DNA of 64,000 bases from Nonomuraea endophytica (GTDB taxonomy: Bacteria > Actinomycetota > Actinomycetes > Streptosporangiales > Streptosporangiaceae): assembly GCF_014203235.1 (NCBI RefSeq), contig NZ_JACHIN010000002.1, positions 779,123 through 843,122 of the forward strand. Direction: 5' to 3'. Made by a program: the position numbers and the translations under genes. The notes beneath the pieces are model-generated. The model had not been told where the DNA came from. It did no database searches and worked only from the letters and a program-made list of their open reading frames with translations. Positions 37,452-51,100 of this stretch are shown here, piece after piece. Numbering within the stretch: position 1 is the stretch's first letter; each line of letters opens with the position of its first letter.

Positions 37452-38780
37452 TCAGGCGGCGGTGGCTACCGCGGTCTTCTGGTGGCCTGGGGTGGTGACG
37501 CCGAAGCGGGGGGCCACCCACAAGCCGGCCAGCGCCATCACCAGCGTCGCCGCGAACACGGTCCAGTAGCCCGAGGCCGCCGCCGTGAACAGGGCGCTGG
37601 TGACCGCGACCGCCACCACCGAGAAGACCGCCTCGCCCACCTGCAGCGACGAGGAGTTGGCCCCCTGCTCGCCGGGCGAGGACAGTTCGAGGGTGAGCAC
37701 CGAGAGGGTCGGGTACACCAGCCCCATCCCGAATCCGGCGATGATCCACGACGGGTACGCCAGCCAGATCGGCACCGGTTCGAAGGTGACGGCGCCCATC
37801 AGCAGGATGCCCAGGGCGATCATGGCGGTGCCGCCGCGCAGGTTGGTCATCCGGCTGAAGACTTCGCGGCCCTGCAGCCACGAGGCGAGCGACCAGGTCA
37901 GGGCGCCGCCGGTCAAGGCGATGCCGGCGACGAAGGTCGACAGCCCGCGCTGGCTGATCAGCATCAGCGGGATGATCACTTCGGCGGCGAAGAAGGCGCC
38001 GGTGGCCAGGCCGCGCAGGGCGACGACGGAGGGCAGGCCCCTGGCGGCGCGCAGTGTGCCGGCGGGCAGCAGCCTCGGCAGTGCCAGCGCCAGGACGACC
38101 AGGCCGGAGACGAGGAGGAGCACCTGGCCTTGGCTGCCGTACTGCATGAGGCCGGCGCCGACGGCGGTCACCGCGGCCCAGCCGAGCTTGCCGAGCATGC
38201 CGGGGGCGGTGTCGGCCTGTCCGCCGGAGACCGGCTGGCCCACCAGGCCGCGGAACAGGAACAGTGCCGCGATCGCGGTCAGGATCGGCACGCCCAGGAA
38301 GACCCAGCGCCATCCGGCGGTCTCCACGACGACTCCGACGATGGCCGGTCCGACCATGGACGGCACCACCCATGCCGTCGCGAACAACGAGAAGATCTTC
38401 GGGTGCAGCGACTCGGGGTAGGTCCTGGCCACCACGACGTACAGGGCCACCTGGACGAGCGCCCCGCCGAAGCCCTGCACGAGGCGTCCGGCGATCAGCA
38501 TCTCCATGCTCTGCGCGAACCCGGCCAGCCCCAGGCCGCCGGCGAACGTCACCGCTCCCGCCCAAAGCGGAGCGAGCGGCCCGCGGAGGTCGGCCCATCG
38601 GCCGCCCAGGACGGTTCCGATCACACCGGCGGCCATGGCGCCGCTGAAGGCCAGGCCGTAAAGCTCAAGTCCACCCAGTTCGCGGGCGACGACGGGCATG
38701 GCGACCGCGACCGCCATGTACTCGAAGGCGACGAGGGACACCATCGCCACCAGGCCAATTGTCAATGCTGTGCGCTTCAT
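37452..38780 (-). CDS. MFS transporter (DHA1/2-like, probable exporter)
   Basis: A membrane protein of 442 residues with 12-14 hydrophobic segments. Segment 1 holds EYMAVAVAMPVVARELGG (D1-like), GGRWADLRGPLAP is a motif-A-like loop, and AGRLVQGFGGALVQVALYVVVART is the motif B region. The substrate is unknown; similar proteins export drugs or metabolites. I chose the ATG at 38780 (MKRTALTIGLVAM) because the frame's earlier part reads as intergenic DNA. The upstream AGGG is close to the ATG, so the ribosome site is poor. No regulator is adjacent. Confidence 0.85.
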   Translation of the reverse strand: MKRTALTIGLVAMVSLVAFEYMAVAVAMPVVARELGGLELYGLAFSGAMAAGVIGTVLGGRWADLRGPLAPLWAGAVTFAGGLGLAGFAQSMEMLIAGRLVQGFGGALVQVALYVVVARTYPESLHPKIFSLFATAWVVPSMVGPAIVGVVVETAGWRWVFLGVPILTAIAALFLFRGLVGQPVSGGQADTAPGMLGKLGWAAVTAVGAGLMQYGSQGQVLLLVSGLVVLALALPRLLPAGTLRAARGLPSVVALRGLATGAFFAAEVIIPLMLISQRGLSTFVAGIALTGGALTWSLASWLQGREVFSRMTNLRGGTAMIALGILLMGAVTFEPVPIWLAYPSWIIAGFGMGLVYPTLSVLTLELSSPGEQGANSSSLQVGEAVFSVVAVAVTSALFTAAASGYWTVFAATLVMALAGLWVAPRFGVTTPGHQKTAVATAA

Positions 38781-38893
38781 GCCCTGAAAGTACGGCGGCG
38801 CCGGGGATAGCACATCGTGCCGTGGACCTAGGCCCCTCTGGGCCAATAGTCCTAGACCTTCTATATCCAGAATAACCGGAATGACGGCCAGAG

Positions 38894-38924
38894 CAAGGGC
38901 CCCGCCGCGACGGCAGGGCCCTTG
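38894..38924 (-). terminator. Terminator of the gatCAB operon
   Basis: CAAGGGCCC (38894-38902) and GGGCCCTTG (38916-38924) with a nested GCCG/CGGC stem, starting 5 bases after the gatB stop. Confidence 0.65.
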
Positions 38925-38928
38925 GGAA

Positions 38929-40421
38929 CTACTCGGAGACGCCCAGCTTCTCCAGGATCAGCTGCCGGGCGCGGCCGGCGTCGGCCTTGCCTCGACTGGC
39001 CTTCATGACGCCGCCGACCAGCGCGCCCACCGCGGCGATCTTGCCGGAGCGGATCTTGTCGGCCACGTCGGCGTTGCCGGCCAGGACCTCGTCGATGATG
39101 GCCGACAGCTCGCCCTCGTCGTTGACGATCTCCAGGCCGCGCGCGGCCACGACCGCGTCGGGCGTGCCCTCGCCGGCCAGCACGCCTTCCAGCACCTGGC
39201 GGGCCAGCTTGTCGTTGAGCGAGCCGGAGGCGACCAGCTCGGTCACGCGGGCGATGTCGGCCGGCGTGATGGGCAGGTCGGCCAGCGTGGTGGCGCTCTC
39301 GTTGGCGCGGCGGGCCAACTCGCCCATCCACCACTTGCGCGCGTCGGCCGCCGGGGCGCCCGCCGCGACCGTCGCCTCGACCAGGTCGATGGCGTCGGCG
39401 TTGTGCATGGCCTGCATGTCGAGGTCGGACACGCCCCACTCGGCCTGCAGCCGTTTGCGCTTGACCAGCGGCAGCTCGGGCAGCTCCGCCTTGAGCCTGG
39501 CCACCCACGCCGCGTCGGGCGCGATGGGGACCAGGTCGGGCTCGGGGAAGTAGCGGTAGTCCTGCGCCTCTTCCTTGGAACGGCCCGGCGTCGTGGTGCC
39601 GGTGTCCTCGTGGAAGTGCCTGGTCTCCTGGATGATCTTGCCACCCTCGGCCAGGATGTGGGCCTGCCGTTCGATCTCGGAACGGACCGCCCGCTCGACG
39701 CTGCGCAGCGAGTTGACGTTCTTGGTCTCGGTGCGGGTGCCCCACTCGGAGGAGCCGCGCGGCATCAGCGAGACGTTCACGTCGCAGCGCATGGACCCTT
39801 CCTCCATGCGTACGTCGGAGACGCCCAGCGCCCGCATGATCTCGCGCAGCTCGGTGGCGTAGGCCTTGGCCACCTCGGGCGCCATCCGGTCGGTGCCCGG
39901 GATCGGCTTGGTGACGATCTCGACCAGCGGGATGCCGGCGCGGTTGTAGTCGACGATCGAGTAGTCGGCGCCCTGGATGCGGCCGGTGGCGCCGCCCACG
40001 TGGGTGGACTTGCCGGTGTCCTCCTCCAGGTGCACGCGCTCGATCTCGACGCGCACGGTCTCGCCGTCGACCTCGACGTCGAGGTAGCCGTCGAAGCAGA
40101 GCGGCTCGTCATATTGCGAGATCTGGTAGTTCTTCGGCATGTCCGGATAGAAGTAGTTCTTCCGGGCGAAGCGGCACCACTCGGCGATGGAGCAGTTGAG
40201 CGCCAGGCCGATGCGGATCGTGGACTCGATCGCCGCCTCGTTGGCCACCGGCAGCGCGCCGGGGAAGGCCAGGCAGGTCGGGCAGACCTGCGTGTTGGGG
40301 GCGGCGCCGAAGGTGGTCTTGCAGCCGCAGAACATCTTCGAGGCGGTGCCGAGCTCGACATGGGTTTCCAGGCCGAGAACGGGCTCGAACCGGCCCAGCG
40401 CCTCGTCAAAAGCCATCACGG

Positions 40422-40425
<4 letters not shown>
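38929..40425 (-). CDS. gatB: Aspartyl/glutamyl-tRNA(Asn/Gln) amidotransferase subunit B
   Basis: A protein of 498 residues, subunit of GatCAB, which turns Glu-tRNA(Gln) and Asp-tRNA(Asn) into the amides. The N-terminal core has the zinc-site cysteines C33, C35, C48 and C51 (MFCGC; VCPTC) and LGLETHVEL. The phosphorylation/kinase region and the C-terminal YqeY-like tail domain, which grips tRNA, follow. The ATG at 40425 overlaps the gatA stop (ATGA); MAFDEAL at 40416 is an alternative. A clear hairpin follows. Confidence 0.97.
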
Positions 40426-41908
<1,483 letters not shown>

Positions 41909-41912
<4 letters not shown>

Positions 41913-42208
41913 GCTTCCTCCCCCAGGATGCGCGGAACCCGGAAGCGGTCGTCCTCGACGGCCGGCGCCCCGGCCAGGGCTTGCTCGGGCGTCAGGGACT
42001 GTCGCACCTCGTCGGCGCGGAAGACGTTGGTCAGCGGAAGCGCGTGCGACGAAGGCGGCACGTCCTCGGCGGCGACCTCGGCGACCTTCGCGACAGCCTC
42101 GATGATCGCATCGAGCTGCGTGGCGTAGTGGTCGAGCTCGTCGTCGGAGAGCGCCATCCTGGACAGCCGGGCCAGGTGGGCGACCTCGTCGCGGGTTATG
42201 GCGGACAT
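41909..42208 (-). CDS. gatC: Aspartyl/glutamyl-tRNA(Asn/Gln) amidotransferase subunit C
   Basis: A protein of 99 residues that wraps GatA and GatB. The N-terminal [22 protein letters not shown] and the following helix ([14 protein letters not shown]) are typical, and the C-terminal part has [22 protein letters not shown]. It is the first gene of the operon; a TetR gene is divergent upstream. Confidence 0.95.
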
Positions 42209-42314
42209 GAGTCGTTGAACCCGTTTCTGGATGGAGTTTGGACACTGTCATCCTAGGGGGCTCGGGCAAGCGGGACCGAACGGTTTGCGGGGCCTGCGGT
42301 TCATCTGTTTCCGC

Positions 42315-42325
42315 TGCGTAACGCA
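42315..42325. promoter_or_regulatory. Inverted repeat in the gatC/tetR divergent region
   Basis: TGCGT-A-ACGCA is symmetric around one base, 107-117 bases upstream of gatC and 60-70 upstream of the tetR start. It may be an operator. Confidence 0.3.
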
Positions 42326-42335
42326 ATTTAAAAAC

Positions 42336-42344
42336 GAAACGTTC
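42336..42344. promoter_or_regulatory. Possible TetR operator half-sites
   Basis: GAAACGTTC, within an AT-richer run (TTAAAAACGAAACGTTCAGT), resembles the imperfect GAAC/GTTC symmetry seen in front of TetR-type genes. It lies ~41 bases before the tetR ATG. Confidence 0.4.
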
Positions 42345-42384
42345 AGTATTGCCACTCGACGCCGACGAAGAGGACTATCTGGAC

Positions 42385-42975
42385 ATGTCAGACGAGCAGC
42401 GGTCAGCTGGACCGGGACGCCCCCGCAGCACGGCCACGCACGCGGCGATCCTGCGCGCGGCCAGGCACCTGCTCGCCGAGTCCGGGTACGCCCGGCTGAC
42501 CATGGACGGCGTCGCGAGCCGTGCGGCAGTCAGCAAGGCGACCCTCTACCGCTGGTGGAGCGGGAAGGCCGAGCTCGTCGTGGAGGTCCTGCTCCGCGAG
42601 GTCACCACCGAGGACGTGCCCGACCTCGGCTCCACGAGAGCCGAGATGCGGGCCCTGCTGCGGCTGCTGGCCGGCATGGACGAGGAGTCCGACCCGGCGC
42701 TCACCGAAGCGGGCTGGGCGCTGATGGCCGACCCCGACGGGCGCAAGGCCATGCAGGCGCACTTCCTCAACCGCCGCCGCGACAGCGGGCGCACGCTGAT
42801 CCGGCGCGCCGCCGAACGCGGCGACCTGCCCAGCGGCGTCGACGACGACTTCCTCATCGACCTCTACTCGGGATTCCTGTTCTACCGGGTGCTGTTCTGG
42901 CAGCAGCCCATCCACGAGCGGGACATCGACCGGCTGCTCGACCTGATCTTCGACGGCCGGCCGCCGCTCCGCTAG
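42385..42975 (+). CDS. TetR-family transcriptional regulator
   Basis: A protein of 196 residues. The helix-turn-helix (HAAILRAARHLLAESGYARLTMDGVASRAAVSKATLYRWWSGKAELVVEV) has the TetR signature, followed by a C-terminal ligand-binding helical domain. The ATG at 42385 has GAGGA about 8 bases upstream; a TTG at 42349 would add 12 residues. Its natural target was probably the MFS gene whose remnant follows it by 64 bases. Confidence 0.9.
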   Translation: MSDEQRSAGPGRPRSTATHAAILRAARHLLAESGYARLTMDGVASRAAVSKATLYRWWSGKAELVVEVLLREVTTEDVPDLGSTRAEMRALLRLLAGMDEESDPALTEAGWALMADPDGRKAMQAHFLNRRRDSGRTLIRRAAERGDLPSGVDDDFLIDLYSGFLFYRVLFWQQPIHERDIDRLLDLIFDGRPPLR

Positions 42976-43039
42976 CCGTACCCCCGACATCTCTGAAGCC
43001 CCCGCGCGCCGGGCCGATGACGCCTGCCTCGGAGCCCCC

Positions 43040-43210
43040 ATGACCGAGACCACCGCAAAGCCCTCTCTCCCCCCGTGTCCGTCGCCGCCGTGGTCGGCCT
43101 GCTGGTGTTCGTCGAGATCACCAGCGGCCTCATCCAGGGCATGACCCCCGCCATCACCCCCGCCATCGGCAAGCAGCTCGGCGTCTCGAACGCGTCGCTG
43201 CACTGGATCA
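43040..43210 (+). pseudogene. 5' remnant of an MFS transporter gene
   Basis: An ATG at 43040 (MTETTAKPSLPP) leads, after one missing base in a run of six C at 43069-43074, into VSVAAVVGLLVFVEITSGLIQG, ITPAIGKQLGVSNASLHWIS. This is the start of a DHA-type MFS protein (segment 1 and the first loop). The similarity stops near 43210, where unrelated sequence begins, so about 85% of the gene is gone. It once probably formed a pair with the TetR gene. Confidence 0.6.
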
Positions 43211-43291
43211 GCGCGCCAGGGTCCTGGACCTGCACGCCCGCCGGTCGTGAAGATCACAAAAAGGCCGGAGAAGGCCGAGAGGTCCTGAAGC

Positions 43292-45367
43292 TCAGGCGGT
43301 TCTGGTGACCTCGGCGGGGCGGTAGCCGTAACCGAGCGCGGGTTCGGGGTCGAGGTGGTCGCGCAGCCAGAGGGTGGCGTCGGCGGCGACCATCGGCTCG
43401 CAGAACAGCCAGCCCTGCCCCACGTCACACCCCATCTCGGCCAGCCGCAGCGCGGCCTCGTCCGACTCGACGCCCTCGGCCACCGAGCGCAGCCCGAGCG
43501 AGCGGACGAGGTCCACGATGGAGCGGACGATCCGCTCGTCGTCCTCGGACTCGGTGATCCGCCGCACGAACGACGAGTCGATCTTGACCTCGGCGACCGC
43601 GAGGCGCTGGAGGCGGATGAGCGAGGAATAGCCGGTGCCGAAGTCGTCAAGGGAAAGCGGCACGCCCAGCGCGGCCAGCGCCTTGATCGTGTCGTGCGTG
43701 TACGCCTGGTCGCCCATCAGGATGCGCTCGGTGACCTCCAGCTGGATGGCGTCCGGCGGCAGGCTGTAGCGGGCCAGCCCGACCTCCAGCTGCTCGGGCA
43801 GCGCCGAGTCGAGCAGGTCGCGGGCCGAGACGTTGACCGAGATCTGCACCTTGAGCCCCATGTGCCACCACCGGGCGGCCTGTTCCAGCGCCTCCTCGAT
43901 GACGTACTCGGTGAGCTGCCGCATCAGGTACGACTGCTCGGCCAGCGGAATGAACTCGGCCGGAGGGATCGTCCCGTGCACCGGGTGCCGCCAGCGCACC
44001 AGCGCCTCGACCCCGTGGACGGCGCCGGTGGTGAGGCCGACCTTGGGCTGGTAGTGCAGGCGCAGCTCGCGGTTGTCGACCGCGCGGCGCAGGTCGCCGA
44101 GCAGGTGGAGGCGCTCGGGCGAGTTGCGGTCCTTGTCCGGCTGGTAGAGCTCGACGCCGGTACGCGCCTCCTTGGCCATGTACATGGCGACGTCGGCGCG
44201 CTGCATGAGGAGCTCGAAGTCGGGCGCGTGGTCGGGGAAGAGCGCGATGCCGACCGATCCGTCGAGGTCGAAGGTCATGCCTTCGAGCCGCACCGGCTCG
44301 GTGAGGGCGGCGCGCAGCCTGGCCGCCACCTCGCGGGCGGCGTGGGCGTCGCGGATGGAGGGCAGCAGCACGGCGAACTCGTCGCCGCCGAGCCTGGCCA
44401 CGACGTCGCCGGGCCGTACCGAATGGAGGAGGCGGTGGGCCACCATCTGCAGCAGGCGGTCGCCTACCGGGTGGCCCATGGTGTCGTTGACCTCCTTGAA
44501 CCGGTCGAGGTCGAGGAGGAACAGGCCCACCCGCTCGCCTTCGCGCGCCTCGGCCAGCGCCTCCTCGGTGCTGACGATGAGCATCTTGCGGTTGGGCAGG
44601 CCGGTGAGCTCGTCGTGCAGCGCCTGGTGGTCGCGGCGCATGGAGAGGGTCGCGGTGAAGTAGACGGCGGCCAGCGGGGCGACGAAGAGCGGCACGAGTC
44701 CGGGCGAGTGGCTCATGACGACCACGACCAGGGGCGCGAGGCCCAGCAGCGCGGTGTAGACGAGGGCCTGCGGTCCGGCGGTGCCGCGCAGGACGCGGAT
44801 CACCGAGCGGCGCTCGTGCAGCGCGACGGCGCCGCAGACGAGCATGGCCCGGGTGATGAAGTAGGCGATGCCGGACAGCGCGATCGGCACGAGGTCGGCG
44901 CCGCTCGGCACCCAGGGCACCGCGGGGGTGGGCACGATCCCGAAGACGCCGAGCACGACGGCGGCGGCGGTGAGCGCGAGCGTGGACTGGCCCACGTTGA
45001 ACAGGACCCGGTGCCAGGCCTTGCGGGTGACGACCCCGTTCATGACGACGCCGACGACCTGCATGAGCACGGCCGTGGGCAGCCCGAAGTGCAGCAGCAC
45101 CGCGAAGGTGAACATCGTCGAGGGGTAGGTGCCGCCCACGGAGGCCGCGGACGAGACCATCACGGGCCTGAGCTCGCCCAGCACGACCAGCACCGCGAGC
45201 ACCCAGAACAGCGGGGTGCGGGCGAGCTCCGCCAGGCCGACGGGGTCGAGCCTGAGTATGGCCGCGACCAGCGCGGTGCCGCCGATCGCGGAGATGGCCG
45301 CGAGGAAGGCCCACAGCGGAGTGCCCATGCGCGGGCCGGTGTCGCGGGTGTCGGTTGGGTCAGTCAT
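43292..45367 (-). CDS. Membrane GGDEF-EAL protein (c-di-GMP turnover), RmdB-like
   Basis: A protein of 691 residues with about seven or eight membrane segments (about 15-225), GGDEF (about 245-400; LGGDEF near 326) and EAL (about 430-670). RPGD stands exactly five residues before GGDEF, as in an inhibitory I-site. The EAL residues look complete (EALVRW, EVTE, DDFGTG, VKID, VAEGVE). Both activities are possible. The ATG at 45367 (MTDPTD) is preferred with GGGGG upstream. Its place between gatCAB and ligA recalls Streptomyces RmdB (SCO5495 beside ligA), which is from memory. Confidence 0.9.
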   Translation of the reverse strand: MTDPTDTRDTGPRMGTPLWAFLAAISAIGGTALVAAILRLDPVGLAELARTPLFWVLAVLVVLGELRPVMVSSAASVGGTYPSTMFTFAVLLHFGLPTAVLMQVVGVVMNGVVTRKAWHRVLFNVGQSTLALTAAAVVLGVFGIVPTPAVPWVPSGADLVPIALSGIAYFITRAMLVCGAVALHERRSVIRVLRGTAGPQALVYTALLGLAPLVVVVMSHSPGLVPLFVAPLAAVYFTATLSMRRDHQALHDELTGLPNRKMLIVSTEEALAEAREGERVGLFLLDLDRFKEVNDTMGHPVGDRLLQMVAHRLLHSVRPGDVVARLGGDEFAVLLPSIRDAHAAREVAARLRAALTEPVRLEGMTFDLDGSVGIALFPDHAPDFELLMQRADVAMYMAKEARTGVELYQPDKDRNSPERLHLLGDLRRAVDNRELRLHYQPKVGLTTGAVHGVEALVRWRHPVHGTIPPAEFIPLAEQSYLMRQLTEYVIEEALEQAARWWHMGLKVQISVNVSARDLLDSALPEQLEVGLARYSLPPDAIQLEVTERILMGDQAYTHDTIKALAALGVPLSLDDFGTGYSSLIRLQRLAVAEVKIDSSFVRRITESEDDERIVRSIVDLVRSLGLRSVAEGVESDEAALRLAEMGCDVGQGWLFCEPMVAADATLWLRDHLDPEPALGYGYRPAEVTRTA

Positions 45368-45563
45368 GAGTAACAGAACCCCCATTAGGTCACTATGGGA
45401 GGGTACGACCTTAACCCCACTTCGCGAAACCGAGTGCGTACGTTCCGTCACTTCGCCTTTCCGACATTACCTCACATTCTGACCGGCCCAGAACCTGCTT
45501 CTAGAACCCGATACGGCCCTGACCTCGCGCAATACCCGGCGCGACCAAGGGCTCCAGGATCTT

Positions 45564-47762
<2,199 letters not shown>

Positions 47763-47793
47763 TCAGAGAGAACGCTATCCAAGGGAGCGGCGG

Positions 47794-48132
47794 TCAGGAA
47801 AAGACATTGGGGTCCCTGCCGCGCACCCCTGTCTCGTGCGAATTGATCCGCTCGACTTTGGCGCCCATCTCGGTGACCTTCCGGCTGGTGTTGATGACGA
47901 TCGTGCCGGTGTCGGTGCCGGGCCCGGGATTGTAGATCTCACGGCTGCCCCGGCCGCCGCCCTCGGTCCTGTAGTAGATGGTCAGCCGGGTGTCCCAGCC
48001 CGGTCCGCCGTCCTCCAGCGAGTAGCGGACGCGGTACCTCTTGAACCCTTTTCTCCGAGGGCTGATCTTGAGTGTCGCGTCGGCCCGGTGAGAAGGCGAC
48101 GGAAGGGACACCGTGCTCCTGCTCTCCACCAT
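47794..48132 (-). CDS. Small protein downstream of the caspase-STAND-WD40 gene, unknown function
   Basis: A protein of 112 residues that I do not recognise. It has no signal peptide or membrane segment. Alternating polar/hydrophobic stretches (FKRYRVRYSLEDGGPGWDTRLTIYYRT; TGTIVINTS) suggest a beta-sandwich or small beta-barrel. The ATG at 48132 has GGGCGGGAA just upstream. It begins 11 bases after the stop of the large caspase-like gene, in the same direction, so the two are probably one transcript. Its partner role is inferred from position only. Confidence 0.6.
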   Translation of the reverse strand: MVESRSTVSLPSPSHRADATLKISPRRKGFKRYRVRYSLEDGGPGWDTRLTIYYRTEGGGRGSREIYNPGPGTDTGTIVINTSRKVTEMGAKVERINSHETGVRGRDPNVFS

Positions 48133-48143
48133 TTCCCGCCCTT

Positions 48144-51100
48144 CTAACACGTGGTCAGTGCGCAGGCCGCGATCAACGGCTGGTCGATCACATCGGCCAA
48201 ATAGCGGAAATCCCATTCGACAACCCCGCTTTGGACGTTACTTGCGACCATCGCGTACGTGCCAGGCCCAAAGGCGACCCCTTCCCCCGACCTGGACAAG
48301 GTGTGCACGCGGCGGGGCCCGGAACGGTCCCTGATGAGCCAGACGGCGACCGTCTCGTCCAGGGCGGCCGTGGCGGCGACGCGGCCGTCGGGGCTGATCG
48401 CCACCTCGTGGACCGGGCCGCCGTGCCCGCCCATCGAGCCCGTCGCGCGCAGCCGCGTGCCCCCGCTCACCTCCCACAGCACCGCCTTCCTGTCCTCGCC
48501 ACCGCTCACCACCAGTTCCCCGCGTACGGCCAGCGCCCGCACCTCACCCGAGTGCCCGTCACCCGTGCCGGTACGGCGGGGCCGTTCAGGGTCACGCAGA
48601 TCCCACAGCGCCAGCCGCCCGTCGGCCCCGCCCCCGACCCCGAACCCGTCGCCCAGCGCGACCACGGAGGTTGCGCCCGTCCCGGGCAGGCGTTTCTCCA
48701 GCCCGGTCGCCGCTGACCACAGGACCACCCCGTCGGGCCCGCTCATCAGCGCCAGGCGGCCGTCGGGGCTGAGCGCGACCGAGCGCAACCGCATCCCCTC
48801 GGCCAGGGTCAGCGATCCGGCCGGACGGCGCAGCGTCGCCCCGGACTCGCCGCCGACCAGCGCCGAGGCGCCGTCCGCGCTCAGCGCCACCGCCGTCGCC
48901 GCCGGAAAGCGCGCCACCTCACCACCCGGACCCCAGAGGGTGGCGCCCTCGCGGTCGTGGGTCAGCTTCATCCCCCCGCCCACCGCGATCTGGTCGGCCG
49001 CGCCGGGCAGGAGCTTCCTGCCGGGCGGGTCGGCGTAGCGCCAGAGGATGGCGGTGGTGTCGCCGCTGCCGGTGAGCAGCCGTCCGCCGGGTCCGAACTC
49101 GACCGCGGTCACCTCGGCGGTGTGCCCGGCCAGCCGGGTCCGCACCTGCGGGAAGCGCGGGTCGGCCAGGTCCCAGACGATGACCGAGTAGTCGTCGCCG
49201 GCCGTGGCCAGCATGGTGCCCTGCGGCGCGAAGGCCACGTCGCCGATGAAGCCCTCGTGCCCGGTCAGGTAGCCGACCAGCTCGGGTTTGCCGCGTACGT
49301 CCCAGACGCGGTCGCCCACCACAGCCAGGGCTCCGTCAGCGCGCGCCGCGACGCCGAGGCTCGGGTTGGACTCCGTCGCCGGCACGGGCAGCGGCTCGGA
49401 GGCGCCGGTGTCCAGGCGCCAGACGCGGCCGGCGCCCGTGGCGTCGGCCGTCACCAGCACCTCACCGGCCACGGCCAGGTCGGTGACCGGCGGGCCGAAG
49501 CGGGAGAGCATCTTCGGCGTGCCGCGCACGTCCCACAGCTCCACGCCGCGGTCCGTGGCCACGGCCACCCGGCCGCCGCCCGCGTAGAACTCCGCGTGGT
49601 GGCCGGGATCGCCCAGGACCGCCGCCAGCCGGGGCGACGGGCCGGACAGGTCCCAGATCTCCGGCGCCGTCTCGCGCCAGGACACCACCGCCCGGCCGTC
49701 CGGGCCGAAGCGGGCCGCGTAGACCGAGCCCTTGCCGGTGCCGGGCAGGGTGGCGAGTTTAGTGCGTCTGTCCAGGTCCCAGAGGTGGAGCGTGCCCTGG
49801 AAGTCGCCGGTCAGGGCCCTGGTCCCGTCCGGGCTGACGGCGACCGCGTTGACCGAGGCGGTGAACCCGGTCAGGCGGGCGCGGTAGGCCATGCTCAGCG
49901 CGTCGGCGGCCAGGGCCGACTCCGTCACGGTTCCGGCGTCGGTTCTGACCGCCTCGATGCCGAGGCGGAGGGCGGCGGGCGGGTCTGCCTGCCGTACGAC
50001 GTCGGCCTGGAAGACCTTCGCGCGCGCGTCGGCCGTCCGACGCTCGCCCTCCGCCTCCTGATATTTCAGTACGGCCACCGCCGAGGCGATCAGCGACACC
50101 ACGAGCAGCCCGCTCAGCACCGACACCAGCGCCACCCGCAGCCGGGCCCGCCGCCGCGCCAACGCCTGCGAGGCGGCCAGGAACCGGGACACCAGCGGCC
50201 CCGGCCGCCGCCCCGCCGCCCATTCGCGGGCCAGCTCCAGCCGCGAGCCCTGATACAGCCCCGCCTGATCGCCCTCCCACGCGCGGGCCGCCTCGACCAG
50301 GCGCTGCTCGACCAGGAGCGCGGTCCGGTCGTTCTCGATCCAGCCGCGCAACGCCGGCCAGGCGGTCAGCAACGCCTCGTGGGTGATCGTGACGTGCTCG
50401 CCGTCCAGCGTGAGCAGGCGGGCGTCGTCGGCGGCGAACGCGTCGATCGCCTCCTCGTCCACGTCGGGCAGCTCCAGGGCGAGCCGGTCGCGAGTGAGGC
50501 GGCGGCGGGTGTCGTCGGTGCCGTCGCCGACGTGCACCAGCCGCAGGAACAGCGCCTGCGCACGGCCCGGGTCCGGCAGCGAGGCCAGTACGTCGTCGGC
50601 GGTGGCGGCGAGCGCGCCGTGGATGCCGCCGGTCTGCCGGTATCCGGCCACCGTCAGGACGGTTCTGCGGCGCTGCTGCCAGGTGGCCAGCAGCGCGTGG
50701 GACAGCAGCGGCAGCCGTCCCGGTTCCTGGCCGAGGTCGCGCAGGAGCAGCTCGACCAGGCCGGGCTCCAGCGTCAGCCCGGCCGCCGTGGCGGGGCGTT
50801 CGATGGCGGCGCGTAACTCGTCCTCGGTCATCGCGCCGACCACGACCTGGCCGCGTTCCAGCGCGGTGCGCAGGGCGGGGTGCTCGGCGCAGCGGCCGAG
50901 GAAGTCGGCGCGGACGGCCAGCACGGTCAGGCCAGGACGGGCGCAGACACGCGCCGCGGCGTCCAGGTCCTCCTCGAACTGGTCGACGATCAGCACGTCC
51001 ACGTCGCCGGGCAGGGGGTCGCCCGGCCTGATCACCGCGGCGGTGCGCGGGCCGCCCATCGCGCCCTGGCGCAGCGCCGGTACCAGCCCGGCGCGCAGCA

